Assembly: GCF_000826525.2 (NCBI RefSeq)
Contig: NZ_LN651331.1
Location: 806,026 to 870,025, forward strand
Length of the DNA stretch: 64,000 nt
Direction of reading: 5' to 3'
Source: Mobilicoccus massiliensis
GTDB taxonomy: Bacteria > Actinomycetota > Actinomycetes > Actinomycetales > Dermatophilaceae
The position numbers and the translations under genes were made by a program. The notes under the pieces are model-generated. The model saw nothing but the letters and a program-made list of their open reading frames with translations. It searched no databases and was not told the DNA's origin. This document shows positions 25,492 to 33,870 of this stretch, one piece after another; the stretch's first letter is position 1; each line of letters begins with the position of its first letter.

Positions 25492-25845
25492 TCAGACAGG
25501 AACGCCCGCGCCCGAGTCGGCCCCGCCGTCACCGGTGGGGTTGGCGCCACCATCGGCACCACCGTCAGCACCGCCATCAGCACCACCGTCAGCACCGCCA
25601 TCAGCGCCACCGTCAGCGCCGCCATCAGCGCCGCCGTCGGCGCCACCATCGGCACCGCCGTCAGCGCCACCATCGGCACCGCCGTCAGCACCGCCATCGG
25701 CACCCGCGCCCGTGTCGGCGCCTGCGCCCGTGTCGCCCTTGATCGCGTTCGCGCCGGAGTCGGCACCGCCGTCGGCGCCACCGTCACCGGCCGTGACGGG
25801 GTTGGTCATGCCGCCACCCATGGGGTTGGAGGTCGTGTCGCTCAT
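25492..25845 (-). CDS. GGAD-repeat protein
   Basis: The 117-residue protein starts MSDTTSNPMGGGMTNPVT, then consists of Gly-Gly-Ala-Asp and variants; residues 51-98 are twelve uninterrupted GGAD tetrapeptides encoded by 12-base units. It has no hydrophobic segment and no cysteine, and net charge is strongly negative. ATG 25845 is preceded by AAGGGAG. I recognise no family. Such runs can be disordered spacers or bind divalent metal through Asp (inference). It is the first gene of a two-gene unit with the JmjC oxygenase and could be its substrate or partner. Another frame through the repeat is also open, but lacks this start. Confidence 0.6.
   Translation of the reverse strand: MSDTTSNPMGGGMTNPVTAGDGGADGGADSGANAIKGDTGAGADTGAGADGGADGGADGGADGGADGGADGGADGGADGGADGGADGGADGGADGGADGGANPTGDGGADSGAGVPV
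25552..25695 (-). repeat. Twelve 12-bp coding repeats (GGAD)
   Basis: The coding strand repeats units of the form GGTGCTGATGGC with third-position variation. Copy number could change by slippage in steps of four residues without breaking the frame. Confidence 0.85.
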
Positions 25846-25959
25846 TGCGTGCTCCCTTCGTCGGGACTCGGCTTCGGTCGTTGCGGTTCACCGAGAGCTT
25901 CGGCGGTCTCTGTCTAACCGACATCTCGACGCCCTGCACCTCGAGCGCTCGAGCGATTC

Positions 25960-26379
25960 TCAGACTTCGCCGAACCAGAGGCCGATCTCGCGCTGCGCCG
26001 ACTCCGGGGAGTCCGACCCGTGGACGATGTTCTTCTGAACCTTCTCGCCCCAGTCGCGGCCGAGGTCGCCGCGGATGGTTCCGGGTGCCGCCGCGGTGGG
26101 ATCGGTCGCACCCGCGAGAGAACGGAAGCCCTCGATGCACCGCTCGCCCTCGATGACGGCGGCGGCGACGGGTCCGGAACCCATGAACTCCACGAGCGGC
26201 TCGAAGAAGGGCTTGCCCTCGTGCTCGGCGTAGTGACGGGTGAGCAGATCACGGCTCGGGGTGAGCACACGAAGGGCGGCGAGGGTGTACCCCTTCGCTT
26301 CGATACGTCGGAGCACCTCACCGGTGAGGCCGCGGGCGAATCCGTCGGGCTTGACGAGGACGAGAGAACGTTCGGTCAT
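25960..26379 (-). CDS. ndk: Nucleoside diphosphate kinase
   Basis: This 139-residue enzyme moves the terminal phosphate between nucleoside triphosphates and diphosphates. The signature NIVHGSDSPESA holds the phosphorylated histidine H120; the N-terminal strand RSLVLVKPDGFARGL and length are standard. The start ATG 26379 lies nine bases after the stop of the DUF4233 gene, the order found in many actinobacteria (folC, DUF4233, ndk). Confidence 0.95.
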   Translation of the reverse strand: MTERSLVLVKPDGFARGLTGEVLRRIEAKGYTLAALRVLTPSRDLLTRHYAEHEGKPFFEPLVEFMGSGPVAAAVIEGERCIEGFRSLAGATDPTAAAPGTIRGDLGRDWGEKVQKNIVHGSDSPESAQREIGLWFGEV

Positions 26380-26388
26380 GGCCTCAGC

Positions 26389-26934
26389 CTAGTGAGCCGC
26401 GACCCACCGATCCCCACTCACGCCCAGACAGGCACTTCCACCCCGGCGCCCGGCCGCCAGGCACGACCAAACCGCCTGTCCCGGCACCCACCCCACCGAG
26501 ACAGGCACTTCCACCAGACGAAAACGCCTGTCTCGGCGGTGTGGGTGCCGGGACCGGCGTTCGTGGGCGCGAGTGAGCGCGTCCATCTTGAAGCCCTGGT
26601 ACAGCGCGGTGATCCACAGCGCGAGAAAGATGGCGGCCGCCACGACGACCAGCGGTTCGAGGATCGCACCGGCGAACATCGCGGCCTCGACGAGCCAACC
26701 GACCGTGACGCCGAACGGGCGACGCAACAGTCCGGCGGTGAGGATCGACACGAGGGCGAGGATGCTGCCGACCAGAAGCACCGGTCCGGCATGCGCCCCC
26801 CCTTGCGCCGAGCCCAGCCCCCACAGCGTGAGCGCCCCGAAGAAGATCACCGGCGCCTGCCCCACGAGAACGAAGGCGCCGAGCCGCCGCTGCATGGGTC
26901 CGAGCGCGCCGTGAAGCAGGAGAGGTGAGGCCAT
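26389..26934 (-). CDS. DUF4233 membrane protein with a repeat-derived tail
   Basis: The first 125 residues match DUF4233: MQRRLGAFVLVGQAPVIFFG and three further hydrophobic helices up to ALYQGFKMDAL. DUF4233 is a small actinobacterial membrane family of unknown role, usually coded between folC and ndk. The last 50 residues (from about RRSRHPHRRDRRFRLVEVPV) are not part of the family: they are translated through two hairpin repeat elements (26424-26551), whose insertion kept an open frame up to a stop nine bases before ndk. The start may be ATG 26934 or ATG 26895 (MQRRLG); neither has a strong ribosome site. Confidence 0.75.
   Translation of the reverse strand: MASPLLLHGALGPMQRRLGAFVLVGQAPVIFFGALTLWGLGSAQGGAHAGPVLLVGSILALVSILTAGLLRRPFGVTVGWLVEAAMFAGAILEPLVVVAAAIFLALWITALYQGFKMDALTRAHERRSRHPHRRDRRFRLVEVPVSVGWVPGQAVWSCLAAGRRGGSACLGVSGDRWVAAH
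26424..26551. repeat. Hairpin repeat element, two tandem copies (B)
   Basis: The second copy (26481-26551) has 26-base arms starting CCGGCACCCAC with two mismatches and a loop ACTTCCACCAGACGAAAAC. The first copy (26424-26484) shares AGACAGGCACTTCCACC and GCCTGTCCCGG. Both resemble the element at 22675-22739. Confidence 0.75.
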
Positions 26935-26976
26935 GCGGCCAATCCTACGGCGATACCCCGGCACCTCAGAGTTGCT

Positions 26977-27014
26977 CAAACTGATCAACTAATGCCTTCA
27001 CAAATGATCATTCC
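26977..27014. promoter_or_regulatory. Candidate operator of the sugar-acid operon
   Basis: Two related AT-rich sites, CAAACTGATCAACT (26977-26990) and CAAATGATCATTCC (27001-27014), each contain the palindrome TGATCA, 60 bases before the GntP-family permease gene. They stand out from the GC-rich surroundings and may bind the DeoR-family regulator coded at the end of the operon. Confidence 0.4.
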
Positions 27015-27072
27015 TCCGCAATACTCTCGAGGTCGGGCAGCGTCGTCCGACCACGTTCCAAGGAGCCACCCC

Positions 27073-28536
27073 ATGGATATCCAACTTCTCCTGGCGCTCG
27101 CGCTCGGCATCGCGACCATCGTGGTCCTCGTCCTGCGAACCCGTATCGACGCCTTCGGAGCCCTGCTCATCGCCGCACTCGTGACCGGTGTCGTCGCCGG
27201 TCAACCACTGCTTGGCATCGTCGACTCGATCACCAAGGGCTTCGGCAGCACCCTGGGCTCGATCGGCATCGTCATCGGTCTCGGCGTCGCCATCGGCAAG
27301 ATCCTCGAGGTCTCCGGGGCGGCCGACGCGCTGGCCCGCGCGTTCCTCAAGGCCTTCGGGCGGGGCCGTGAGCCGTGGGCGATGGCGAGCGTGGGATCGC
27401 TTGTCTCGATCCCGGTGTTCTGCGACTCGGGCTACGTCATCATGAACCCGCTGGCCCGCGCCATCGCTCGAGTCAAGCGCGGCGGCTACATCACTCTCGC
27501 TCTCGCGCTCGGCTGCGGGATGACGCTGACCCACCACATGGTGCCGCCCACCCCTGGGCCGCTGGCCGTCGCGGGCATCCTGGGCGCCGACCTGGGCATG
27601 GTCATCATCGTGGGACTCGTCTTCACGGTCATCCTGCTGCCCGTCGTCGTGCTCTACGCCAAGTTCATGGGGCCAAGGCTCGAGAGCAGCATCTCGCCGC
27701 AGGTGGAAGAGGCGATCTTCGGCACCGAAGGTCGCGCGTCGCTCCACGGCGAGTCGAGCGTCGATCGTCTGGACCAGATCGTCACGTATGACCCCGACGA
27801 CGAGATCGGAGTACCGCCTGCCGGGCAGCACCACAAGCGCATCGGGGCCTTCCTCGGCTCGCTGCCCCTCGTTCTGCCGCTCGTGCTCATCGTGCTCAAC
27901 ACCGTGCTCACCGCCGTCGACAAGAACGCCCAGGGAGCATTGCAGGGCGGCGACGCCTACGAGCCCTCCGCGTGGGTCGCGCCGTTCGCGTTCCTCGGCA
28001 ACCCGGTCGTAGCGCTGCTCATCGGTCTCGTCCTCGCCGTGTACGTGCTGCTGCCCCGCTGGAGCCCCCGCTCGCAGACCCACAACTGGCTCGCCGACGC
28101 GGCCGCCTCGGCCGGCCTCATCCTGCTCATCACCGGCGCGGGCGGAGCGCTCGGCCAGGTGCTGCGGGACTCCGGTGTCGGTGACGCCTTGGCCGAGGCC
28201 GTTGCCAGCACCCCGCTGCCGACGTTCTTCGTGCCGTTCATCATCGCGACCGTCGTGCGACTCGCTCAGGGCTCGGGTACGGTCGCGATGATCACGGCAG
28301 CGTCGGTCTCCGCTCCGCTCGTCACGGGTCTCGGCATCGCGCCGATCGTCGCGGTCCTCGCCTGCACGGCCGGATCGATGGTGCTCAGCTACTTCAATGA
28401 CTCCTACTTCTGGGTGGTCACCCGCTTCGCCGGCCTCGAGGGCACAGCCGCGCTCAAGGGCTGGTCGGGGATCACGACGGCGGTGTGGGCCGGTTCGATC
28501 CCGCTCCTGTTCGTCCTCGACCTGGTGATCCCATGA
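27073..28536 (+). CDS. GntP-family permease (probable four-carbon sugar-acid uptake)
   Basis: The 487-residue protein has about twelve to fourteen helices and GntP-family signatures, including SIPVFCDSGYVIMNPLAR and GCGMTLTHHMVPPTPGPLAVAG. The family imports gluconate and related acids with protons. Because the next two genes code for a DUF1537 kinase and a PdxA-like dehydrogenase, the substrate is more likely a four-carbon acid such as D-threonate or D-erythronate (inference). ATG 27073 has AAGGAG at correct spacing; an upstream in-frame ATG does not. Its stop overlaps the start of the kinase gene (ATGA). Confidence 0.85.
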   Translation: MDIQLLLALALGIATIVVLVLRTRIDAFGALLIAALVTGVVAGQPLLGIVDSITKGFGSTLGSIGIVIGLGVAIGKILEVSGAADALARAFLKAFGRGREPWAMASVGSLVSIPVFCDSGYVIMNPLARAIARVKRGGYITLALALGCGMTLTHHMVPPTPGPLAVAGILGADLGMVIIVGLVFTVILLPVVVLYAKFMGPRLESSISPQVEEAIFGTEGRASLHGESSVDRLDQIVTYDPDDEIGVPPAGQHHKRIGAFLGSLPLVLPLVLIVLNTVLTAVDKNAQGALQGGDAYEPSAWVAPFAFLGNPVVALLIGLVLAVYVLLPRWSPRSQTHNWLADAAASAGLILLITGAGGALGQVLRDSGVGDALAEAVASTPLPTFFVPFIIATVVRLAQGSGTVAMITAASVSAPLVTGLGIAPIVAVLACTAGSMVLSYFNDSYFWVVTRFAGLEGTAALKGWSGITTAVWAGSIPLLFVLDLVIP

Positions 28537-29963
28537 CCGATTCTTCTTCCGCTCGCCGGCCCGGGCCGTCGGCAACCGGCGGCGGGATGCTCCCCGTCCT
28601 CGTCGTCGCCGACGACCTGACGGGCGCGAACGCTGCCGCCGCCGGCTTCGCTCGGGCCGGCCTGCGGGCAGTGACGGTCGGCGTCGGTGACCTCTCGGCG
28701 GACTCCGTGCAGCACCCGGTCGAGCGGTATCGCGACCGCTTCGACGCCGTCGTCACGACCACCGACTCGCGCCATTCCCCCACGGCCGAGGCACGCCATC
28801 GCGTCACGCAGGACGTCCTCGCCGGCTGGCCGGCGCGGCTCGTCTCCGCGCGCATCGACACGACGTTGCGCGGCAACGTCGGTGTCGCGGCCGAAGCGCT
28901 CCTCGACGCGGTCCGGTCGGTCGACGGCGGTCCCGTCGTCGGACTCTGTCTCGCCGCTCATCCCGCCGCGGGCCGCGTCACCGTCGACGGCGAGCAACTG
29001 CTCGACGGACGCCGCCTGCAGGACACCGAACTCGCGCATGACGTCCGCTCCCCGATGACGACTTCGTCGGTCGGCGACGTCCTGCGGCGGGGTACGGGCC
29101 TCGACGTGGCCCACGTGCCGCTGTCGGCCGTGACGGGCCCTGCGGACGACCTTGTAGCGACGATCATCCGTCTGCTCGACGCCGCGCCGGACATCATCGT
29201 CGGGGACGCTCTCACCGTCGATCACCTCGAGCGGCTGGCCGTCGCCGCCGCCCGCGCAGGCGCGGCTCGGGGCGTGACCTGGTGCGGCGTCGATCCCGGG
29301 CCGGGCTCGGTCGCACTTGCGCGAGCGCTCGAGCTACACGGGAAGGCCACGACAGGTCCGCGTCTCGTCGTGTCGGGGTCGGCCACCGCATTGACGCGCG
29401 CCCAGCTTCAGCGTCTGGCGTCCGAAGAGGACGTCGTTCTCGTGCGCCCCTCGACCACCACACCACCCCTGCCCGATGTCGACGAGACGACCTCCATGCT
29501 CACCGCTGCCGTGCGGCAGGCCGGACCCGAGACGATCGTCGCCCTCGTCTCTGTGCTCGACGAGTCCGACGTCGTCGAGATCACCGACGCGCAGGCGGAC
29601 GCACTGCCCCTCCGACTGGGGGAGATCGTCCGCCGCACCCTTCAGGCCTGTGATGTCTCCGGTCTGTTCACGACCGGCGGCGACGTCACGGCCGCTGTCG
29701 TCGGCGCCCTGCGCGGGGGCGGGATCGACGTCGAGGGCGAGGTCGTCCCCCTCGCCGTCGCCGGCCGGCTCGTCGACGGCGAGCACGCCGGCCTGCCCAT
29801 CGTCACCAAGGGCGGACTCGTCGGCGACACCGGTACGACCGTCGCCTGTCTCCACGAGCTCGCCCACCTCGCCACCCGCCGAGCCCGCGAGGTCCGACGC
29901 CTCCGCGAGGCACCCTTCCCGTCCGACCCACCCGCGTTCACCAGCAAGGGAGCATCCTCATGA
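28533..29963 (+). CDS. Four-carbon acid sugar kinase (DUF1537 family)
   Basis: This 476-residue kinase has the N-terminal domain motif VVADDLTGANAAAAGFARAGL and the C-terminal nucleotide-binding domain with FTTGGDVTAAVVGALRGGGI near the end. Characterised relatives phosphorylate D-threonate, D-erythronate or 3-oxo-tetronates at the 4-position. With the PdxA-like dehydrogenase next to it, the pair resembles DtnK-PdxA2, which converts D-threonate to dihydroxyacetone phosphate. It overlaps both neighbours by four bases (ATGA), indicating strict co-translation. Confidence 0.85.
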   Translation: MTDSSSARRPGPSATGGGMLPVLVVADDLTGANAAAAGFARAGLRAVTVGVGDLSADSVQHPVERYRDRFDAVVTTTDSRHSPTAEARHRVTQDVLAGWPARLVSARIDTTLRGNVGVAAEALLDAVRSVDGGPVVGLCLAAHPAAGRVTVDGEQLLDGRRLQDTELAHDVRSPMTTSSVGDVLRRGTGLDVAHVPLSAVTGPADDLVATIIRLLDAAPDIIVGDALTVDHLERLAVAAARAGAARGVTWCGVDPGPGSVALARALELHGKATTGPRLVVSGSATALTRAQLQRLASEEDVVLVRPSTTTPPLPDVDETTSMLTAAVRQAGPETIVALVSVLDESDVVEITDAQADALPLRLGEIVRRTLQACDVSGLFTTGGDVTAAVVGALRGGGIDVEGEVVPLAVAGRLVDGEHAGLPIVTKGGLVGDTGTTVACLHELAHLATRRAREVRRLREAPFPSDPPAFTSKGASS

Positions 29964-31003
29964 CCCGTCCCGTCCTCGCCCTCACCGTCGGCGATCCGCT
30001 CGGCATCGGTCCCGAGATCACCGCTCGAACCCTGGCCGAGTTCGCCGACGACCCCCCAGCTCACGGCATCGCCGTCGGTGACGCGGCCGTCATGCGCCGT
30101 GCCGTCGAGGTCTGTGGCCTCGACGTCGAGGTACGCGTCGTCAACGACTGGACGACCGAGCCCGCCGGGGCCGGAGTCATCGACGTCTACGACATCGGCG
30201 TGCTCACAGGCGCCCTGCCCGAATGGGGCGTCGTCGACGCCGACGCCGGCCGCGCCGCCGTCCGCGCCATCGAGATCGCCACGAAGGCGGCGATGGAACA
30301 GCAGATCGCCGGCATCGTCACCGGTCCGATCAACAAGGAGGCCATCTGGGCCGCCGGGTCGACGTTCCTCGGTCACACGGAGATGCTCGGCGACCTCACC
30401 GGGGTCAGCGAGCAGGACACGATGTTCGTCATCCGCAACGAGACCCATGGCGGTCACCACCTGCGCATCTTCTTCGCCACGCGACACATGTCGTTGCGTG
30501 AAGCCCTCGACGCCATCACGGTCGAGAACCAGGTCGGCTCGATCGAGCGAGCCCTGAAGGCGTTGACGGTGTTCGGCGTGGACGAGCCCCGCCTCGCCAC
30601 CGCCGCGATCAACCCCCACGGCGGGGAGAACGGCCACTTCGGCGACGAGGAGATCCGCGTCCTCACGCCGGCTGCGGAGCAGGTGCGCGCCAAGGGCTTG
30701 CAGGTTGCCGGCCCGATCCCGGCCGACTCGGTATTCCACCAGGGCCTCGTCGGTCGCTACGACGGCATCCTCTCCCAGTACCACGATCAGGGCCACATCG
30801 CGGCGAAGACCTACGACTTCGATGGCACAATCTCGGTCACCGTCGGACTGCCGATCCTCCGCACCTCGGTCGACCACGGCACCGCCTTCGACATCGCCGG
30901 CACCGGCAAGGCCGACCACGGCACGATGCGTTCGGCTTACCTCGCGGCGATCGACTACAGCCCGTTCGTGGATCGCATCCGCGAGGCCTATCTCCCGCGC
31001 TGA
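29960..31003 (+). CDS. 4-phospho-D-threonate/erythronate dehydrogenase (PdxA family)
   Basis: The 347-residue protein is a PdxA-family NAD-dependent dehydrogenase-decarboxylase. Seen are the opening LTVGDPLGIGPEI, the GHTEML site, the metal-site histidines in YHDQGHIAAKTYDF and the end motif HGTAFDIAGTGKADHG. Canonical PdxA makes vitamin B6, but PdxA2-type paralogues next to DUF1537 kinases act on 4-phospho-D-threonate or -erythronate. The operon context favours the latter. Confidence 0.88.
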   Translation: MTRPVLALTVGDPLGIGPEITARTLAEFADDPPAHGIAVGDAAVMRRAVEVCGLDVEVRVVNDWTTEPAGAGVIDVYDIGVLTGALPEWGVVDADAGRAAVRAIEIATKAAMEQQIAGIVTGPINKEAIWAAGSTFLGHTEMLGDLTGVSEQDTMFVIRNETHGGHHLRIFFATRHMSLREALDAITVENQVGSIERALKALTVFGVDEPRLATAAINPHGGENGHFGDEEIRVLTPAAEQVRAKGLQVAGPIPADSVFHQGLVGRYDGILSQYHDQGHIAAKTYDFDGTISVTVGLPILRTSVDHGTAFDIAGTGKADHGTMRSAYLAAIDYSPFVDRIREAYLPR

Positions 31004-31020
31004 CGCCGCACACTCATCTC

Positions 31021-31827
31021 GTGGCACGCACTCCGAGACAGGCGACGAGAGCCCGGCAACGCCGGGTGCTTCGCCTCGTGCAGGACGGTATCGACCGGGT
31101 CGACGACATCGCCGCCGAGCTGGGGGTCTCCGGCGCCACCGTGCGCCGGGACCTCGCCGCGCTCGCGGAGGCCGGCCTGCTGGCGCGCACCTACGGCGGC
31201 GCCCAGACCGGGCCGACATTCACCGAACTCGCCCTCGGCGAGCGGACCGGGATGCAGACCCGTGCCAAGGCCGCGATCGCGCAGGCGGCCGCCGATCTCG
31301 TCCCGACGGGCGCCGGCACGGTGTTCCTCGATGCCGGGTCGACGTGCGCCCAGCTCGCCGAGCACCTGCGGCAGCGCGACGACCTCACGATCGTCACGCG
31401 CGGTCTGGAAATCGCCGTGCTGCTCGCCACGCCCGGCGGGCCGCGCGTCGTCGTCCTCGAAGGCGAAGTCGCGACGATGAGTCACGGCATCGTCGGGCCG
31501 TCGGTCTCCGAGGGTCTCGCCCGGTTCCGGTTCGACGTGGCCTTCCTCGGCGCCGACGCGGTGAACCCCTTGGACGGCGTGGGTGAGCCGACGCTCGAGG
31601 AGGCCCTCACCAAGGAGGTGGCGGCCGCCCGAGCCGCGCGGGTCGTCGTGCTCGCCGACGCGACCAAGGTCGGCCGCCAGGGTGTTCCGGTGTGGGCGAC
31701 CCTGCCTCCGTCGTGGATCCTCATCACCGACGTCGACCCCACCGGCGACGGCGAGGACACCGCGGACGTCGCCGGGTTCGAGGCCGCCGGCGTCGAGGTC
31801 ATCCGCGTGCGCGCCGACGCCTCTTGA
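31021..31827 (+). CDS. DeoR-family transcriptional regulator
   Basis: The 268-residue protein has an N-terminal DeoR helix-turn-helix (VLRLVQDGIDRVDDIAAELGVSGATVRRDLAAL) and the DeoRC sugar-phosphate sensor domain (FLDAGSTCAQLAEHL; VAFLGADAVN; LADATKVGRQGVPVWA). It is the last gene of the sugar-acid operon, 17 bases after the dehydrogenase, and is probably its autogenous regulator, sensing a phosphorylated intermediate. Translation starts at GTG 31021. Confidence 0.87.
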   Translation: MARTPRQATRARQRRVLRLVQDGIDRVDDIAAELGVSGATVRRDLAALAEAGLLARTYGGAQTGPTFTELALGERTGMQTRAKAAIAQAAADLVPTGAGTVFLDAGSTCAQLAEHLRQRDDLTIVTRGLEIAVLLATPGGPRVVVLEGEVATMSHGIVGPSVSEGLARFRFDVAFLGADAVNPLDGVGEPTLEEALTKEVAAARAARVVVLADATKVGRQGVPVWATLPPSWILITDVDPTGDGEDTADVAGFEAAGVEVIRVRADAS

Positions 31828-31873
31828 CGCGGTCGCAGAGCTGTCCGCGGCCGTGGCGACCCTGGCGGCCACC

Positions 31874-33271
31874 TCAGACGTCGGTGACGCCCAGGAGCAT
31901 CCGCACCTCGCCTGCGGTGATGACCGAGCCGGTGGCGACCACTCCCCCGATGACTCCGCCGCTCTCGCCGGAGTCGGCGAGGCCGCCCGCGACGTCGAGG
32001 GCGTCGGGCAGGTTGGGGACCACGTGTACGCGGTCCTCGCCGAAGACCTCGGTCGCGAGTTCGCCGAGCCGGGGCGCCGGCATGCAGCGGGGTGAGGTGT
32101 TCCGGGTGACGACGACCTCGTCGAACACCGGCTCGAGCTCTTCGAGAATCCCGTCGACGTCCTTGTCGGTCATGCACGCGAGCACCCCGACGATGCGCCC
32201 GAAGGTGAACGAGTCGCGCAGTGCCGCAGCCAGACTCCGTGCACCTGCGGGGTTGTGCGCCGAGTCGACGAGCACGGTCGGCGAACGCCGCACGATCTCC
32301 AGGCGGCCCGGCGAGGCCACCCGGGCGAACGCCTCCCGTACGAGGTCGGGATCGAGGCCCTCCGCGCCACCGCCCATGAACGCCTCCATGGCCGCCACGG
32401 CGAGCAGGGCGTTGTGCGCCTGGTGCTCACCGTGCAGCGGGATGAGCACATCCGGGTACTCCCGAGCGATGCCCTGCAGCGTGACGAGCTGACCACCGAT
32501 AGCGAGCTCGCGAGAGAGCACCTCGATGTCGCGTCCCTCGTACGCCGCCCGGATGCCCAGCTCGTCGACGCGTTCGGTGATGACCTCCGCGGCGTCGGGC
32601 TCCTGACCGGCGACGACGGCGATACTGCCGGGCTCGAGGATGCCCGCCTTGTTCTCGGCGATGCTCGCGAGGTCGTTGCCGAGGTAGGCCTGGTGGTCGA
32701 GGGCGATCGGAGTGATGACGCAGACCGTGCCGTCGGCGGCGTTCGTCGCGTCCCATGTGCCGCCGAGCCCGACCTCGACGATCATCACGTCGACCGGGGC
32801 GTCGGCGAAGGCCGCGAACGCCATGACGACGAGCACCTCGAAGAACGACAGGCGCGGCCCGCCCTCGGCCTGCGAGCGGGCGTCGACCATCTCGACGTAC
32901 GGCAGCACGTCGTCGTAGGTCGCGACGAACCGGCGGGCGTCGATAGGGCGGCCCGACAGGACGATCCGCTCGGTGATGTCGTGCAGGTGCGGCGAGGTGA
33001 AGCGACCGGTCGACAGGCCGGCCTCCATCGCGAGCGCCTCGACCATGCGGGCCGTCGACGTCTTGCCGTTGGTGCCGGCGATGTGCACGATCGGGGCCGT
33101 CGTCTGCGGCGACCCGAGCAGGTCGAGTACCTCACGCACCCGCTCGAGGGTGGGGTCGATGTCGTTCTCCGGCGCACGGTCGAGGATCGCGGCCTCGACC
33201 TCACGCATACGCCGGCGCAGGTCGAGGTTGGCGGCGGCCTCGCGTTGCGCGTCGCGGTCGTGGGTGCTCAT
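31874..33271 (-). CDS. folC: Bifunctional folylpolyglutamate/dihydrofolate synthase
   Basis: This 465-residue Mur-ligase-family enzyme adds glutamate to dihydropteroate or folates. The P-loop HIAGTNGKTST lies at residues 63-73, with the folate-family motif RFTSPHLHDITERI just after; SAHNPAGARSLA is in the C-terminal domain. The ATG at 33271 overlaps the stop of the upstream GNAT gene (ATGA). In many actinobacteria DUF4233 and ndk follow directly; here the oppositely oriented sugar-acid block separates them. Confidence 0.93.
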   Translation of the reverse strand: MSTHDRDAQREAAANLDLRRRMREVEAAILDRAPENDIDPTLERVREVLDLLGSPQTTAPIVHIAGTNGKTSTARMVEALAMEAGLSTGRFTSPHLHDITERIVLSGRPIDARRFVATYDDVLPYVEMVDARSQAEGGPRLSFFEVLVVMAFAAFADAPVDVMIVEVGLGGTWDATNAADGTVCVITPIALDHQAYLGNDLASIAENKAGILEPGSIAVVAGQEPDAAEVITERVDELGIRAAYEGRDIEVLSRELAIGGQLVTLQGIAREYPDVLIPLHGEHQAHNALLAVAAMEAFMGGGAEGLDPDLVREAFARVASPGRLEIVRRSPTVLVDSAHNPAGARSLAAALRDSFTFGRIVGVLACMTDKDVDGILEELEPVFDEVVVTRNTSPRCMPAPRLGELATEVFGEDRVHVVPNLPDALDVAGGLADSGESGGVIGGVVATGSVITAGEVRMLLGVTDV

Positions 33272-33870
33272 CGCAGATTCCCTTCTCGTGCCTCGTCACG
33301 CGTCTCGGCGCCGGCATCGCGGGCACGGGCGGTCTCGCCCGCGGCACCTGCGTCACCCGCGTCGCCTCCCTTGGCGTCGTCGACGAGATCCTTACGCATC
33401 CAGATGAGGTCGGGCAGGCCGTTCTGCTCCTCGCGGCCGTCCTCGACGAAGCCGTGCAGCCGGGCGAAGTCGTAGGCGGCGGCGTTGCCGTCGGTGAACG
33501 AGAGGAACACCGAGTTTTTCTCCCCCCGGGCTCGCTCGTACATCGCGTCGAGCAGCAACCCGCCGATGCCCCGGCCTTGCGCCTCGGGCAGCACGTAGAT
33601 CTTCCAGATGACGAAACGGCCCTGGTGGATGCCGTAGGACGCCATCGCGACGATCTTGCCGCCCTGGTCGGCGACCACGGTGCGACGGGCGCGGATGGCG
33701 GGGACGTTGGCATCCATCGTCCACCACTTGTCGAGGAAGAGCTCGAGCAGCTCCGGCGGGAAGATCGACGAGTACGTCGCACGCCACGCCGTGCGGCCGA
33801 CGGCGACGACCCCCTCGAGGTCGTTGCCGTCGGCCGTGCGGATGACGACGGGTAGGTCGCTCACCGTCAT
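33268..33870 (-). CDS. GNAT-family N-acetyltransferase
   Basis: The 200-residue protein has a single GNAT domain (residues 5-165) with the acetyl-CoA-binding motif [18 protein letters not shown] and the helix-strand end [13 protein letters not shown]. Its substrate is unknown. The last 35 residues are an Ala/Gly/Asp/Arg-rich tail. ATG 33870 overlaps the ileS stop and its own stop overlaps folC, so it is translated as part of ileS-GNAT-folC and will share T-box control if transcripts read through. Confidence 0.85.
   Translation of the reverse strand: MTVSDLPVVIRTADGNDLEGVVAVGRTAWRATYSSIFPPELLELFLDKWWTMDANVPAIRARRTVVADQGGKIVAMASYGIHQGRFVIWKIYVLPEAQGRGIGGLLLDAMYERARGEKNSVFLSFTDGNAAAYDFARLHGFVEDGREEQNGLPDLIWMRKDLVDDAKGGDAGDAGAAGETARARDAGAETRDEAREGNLR

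Noticed and set aside
25500..25720. Regular short repeats resembling a CRISPR or minisatellite
   Set aside because: Units are 12 bp, contiguous without spacers, and in frame with the GGAD protein.
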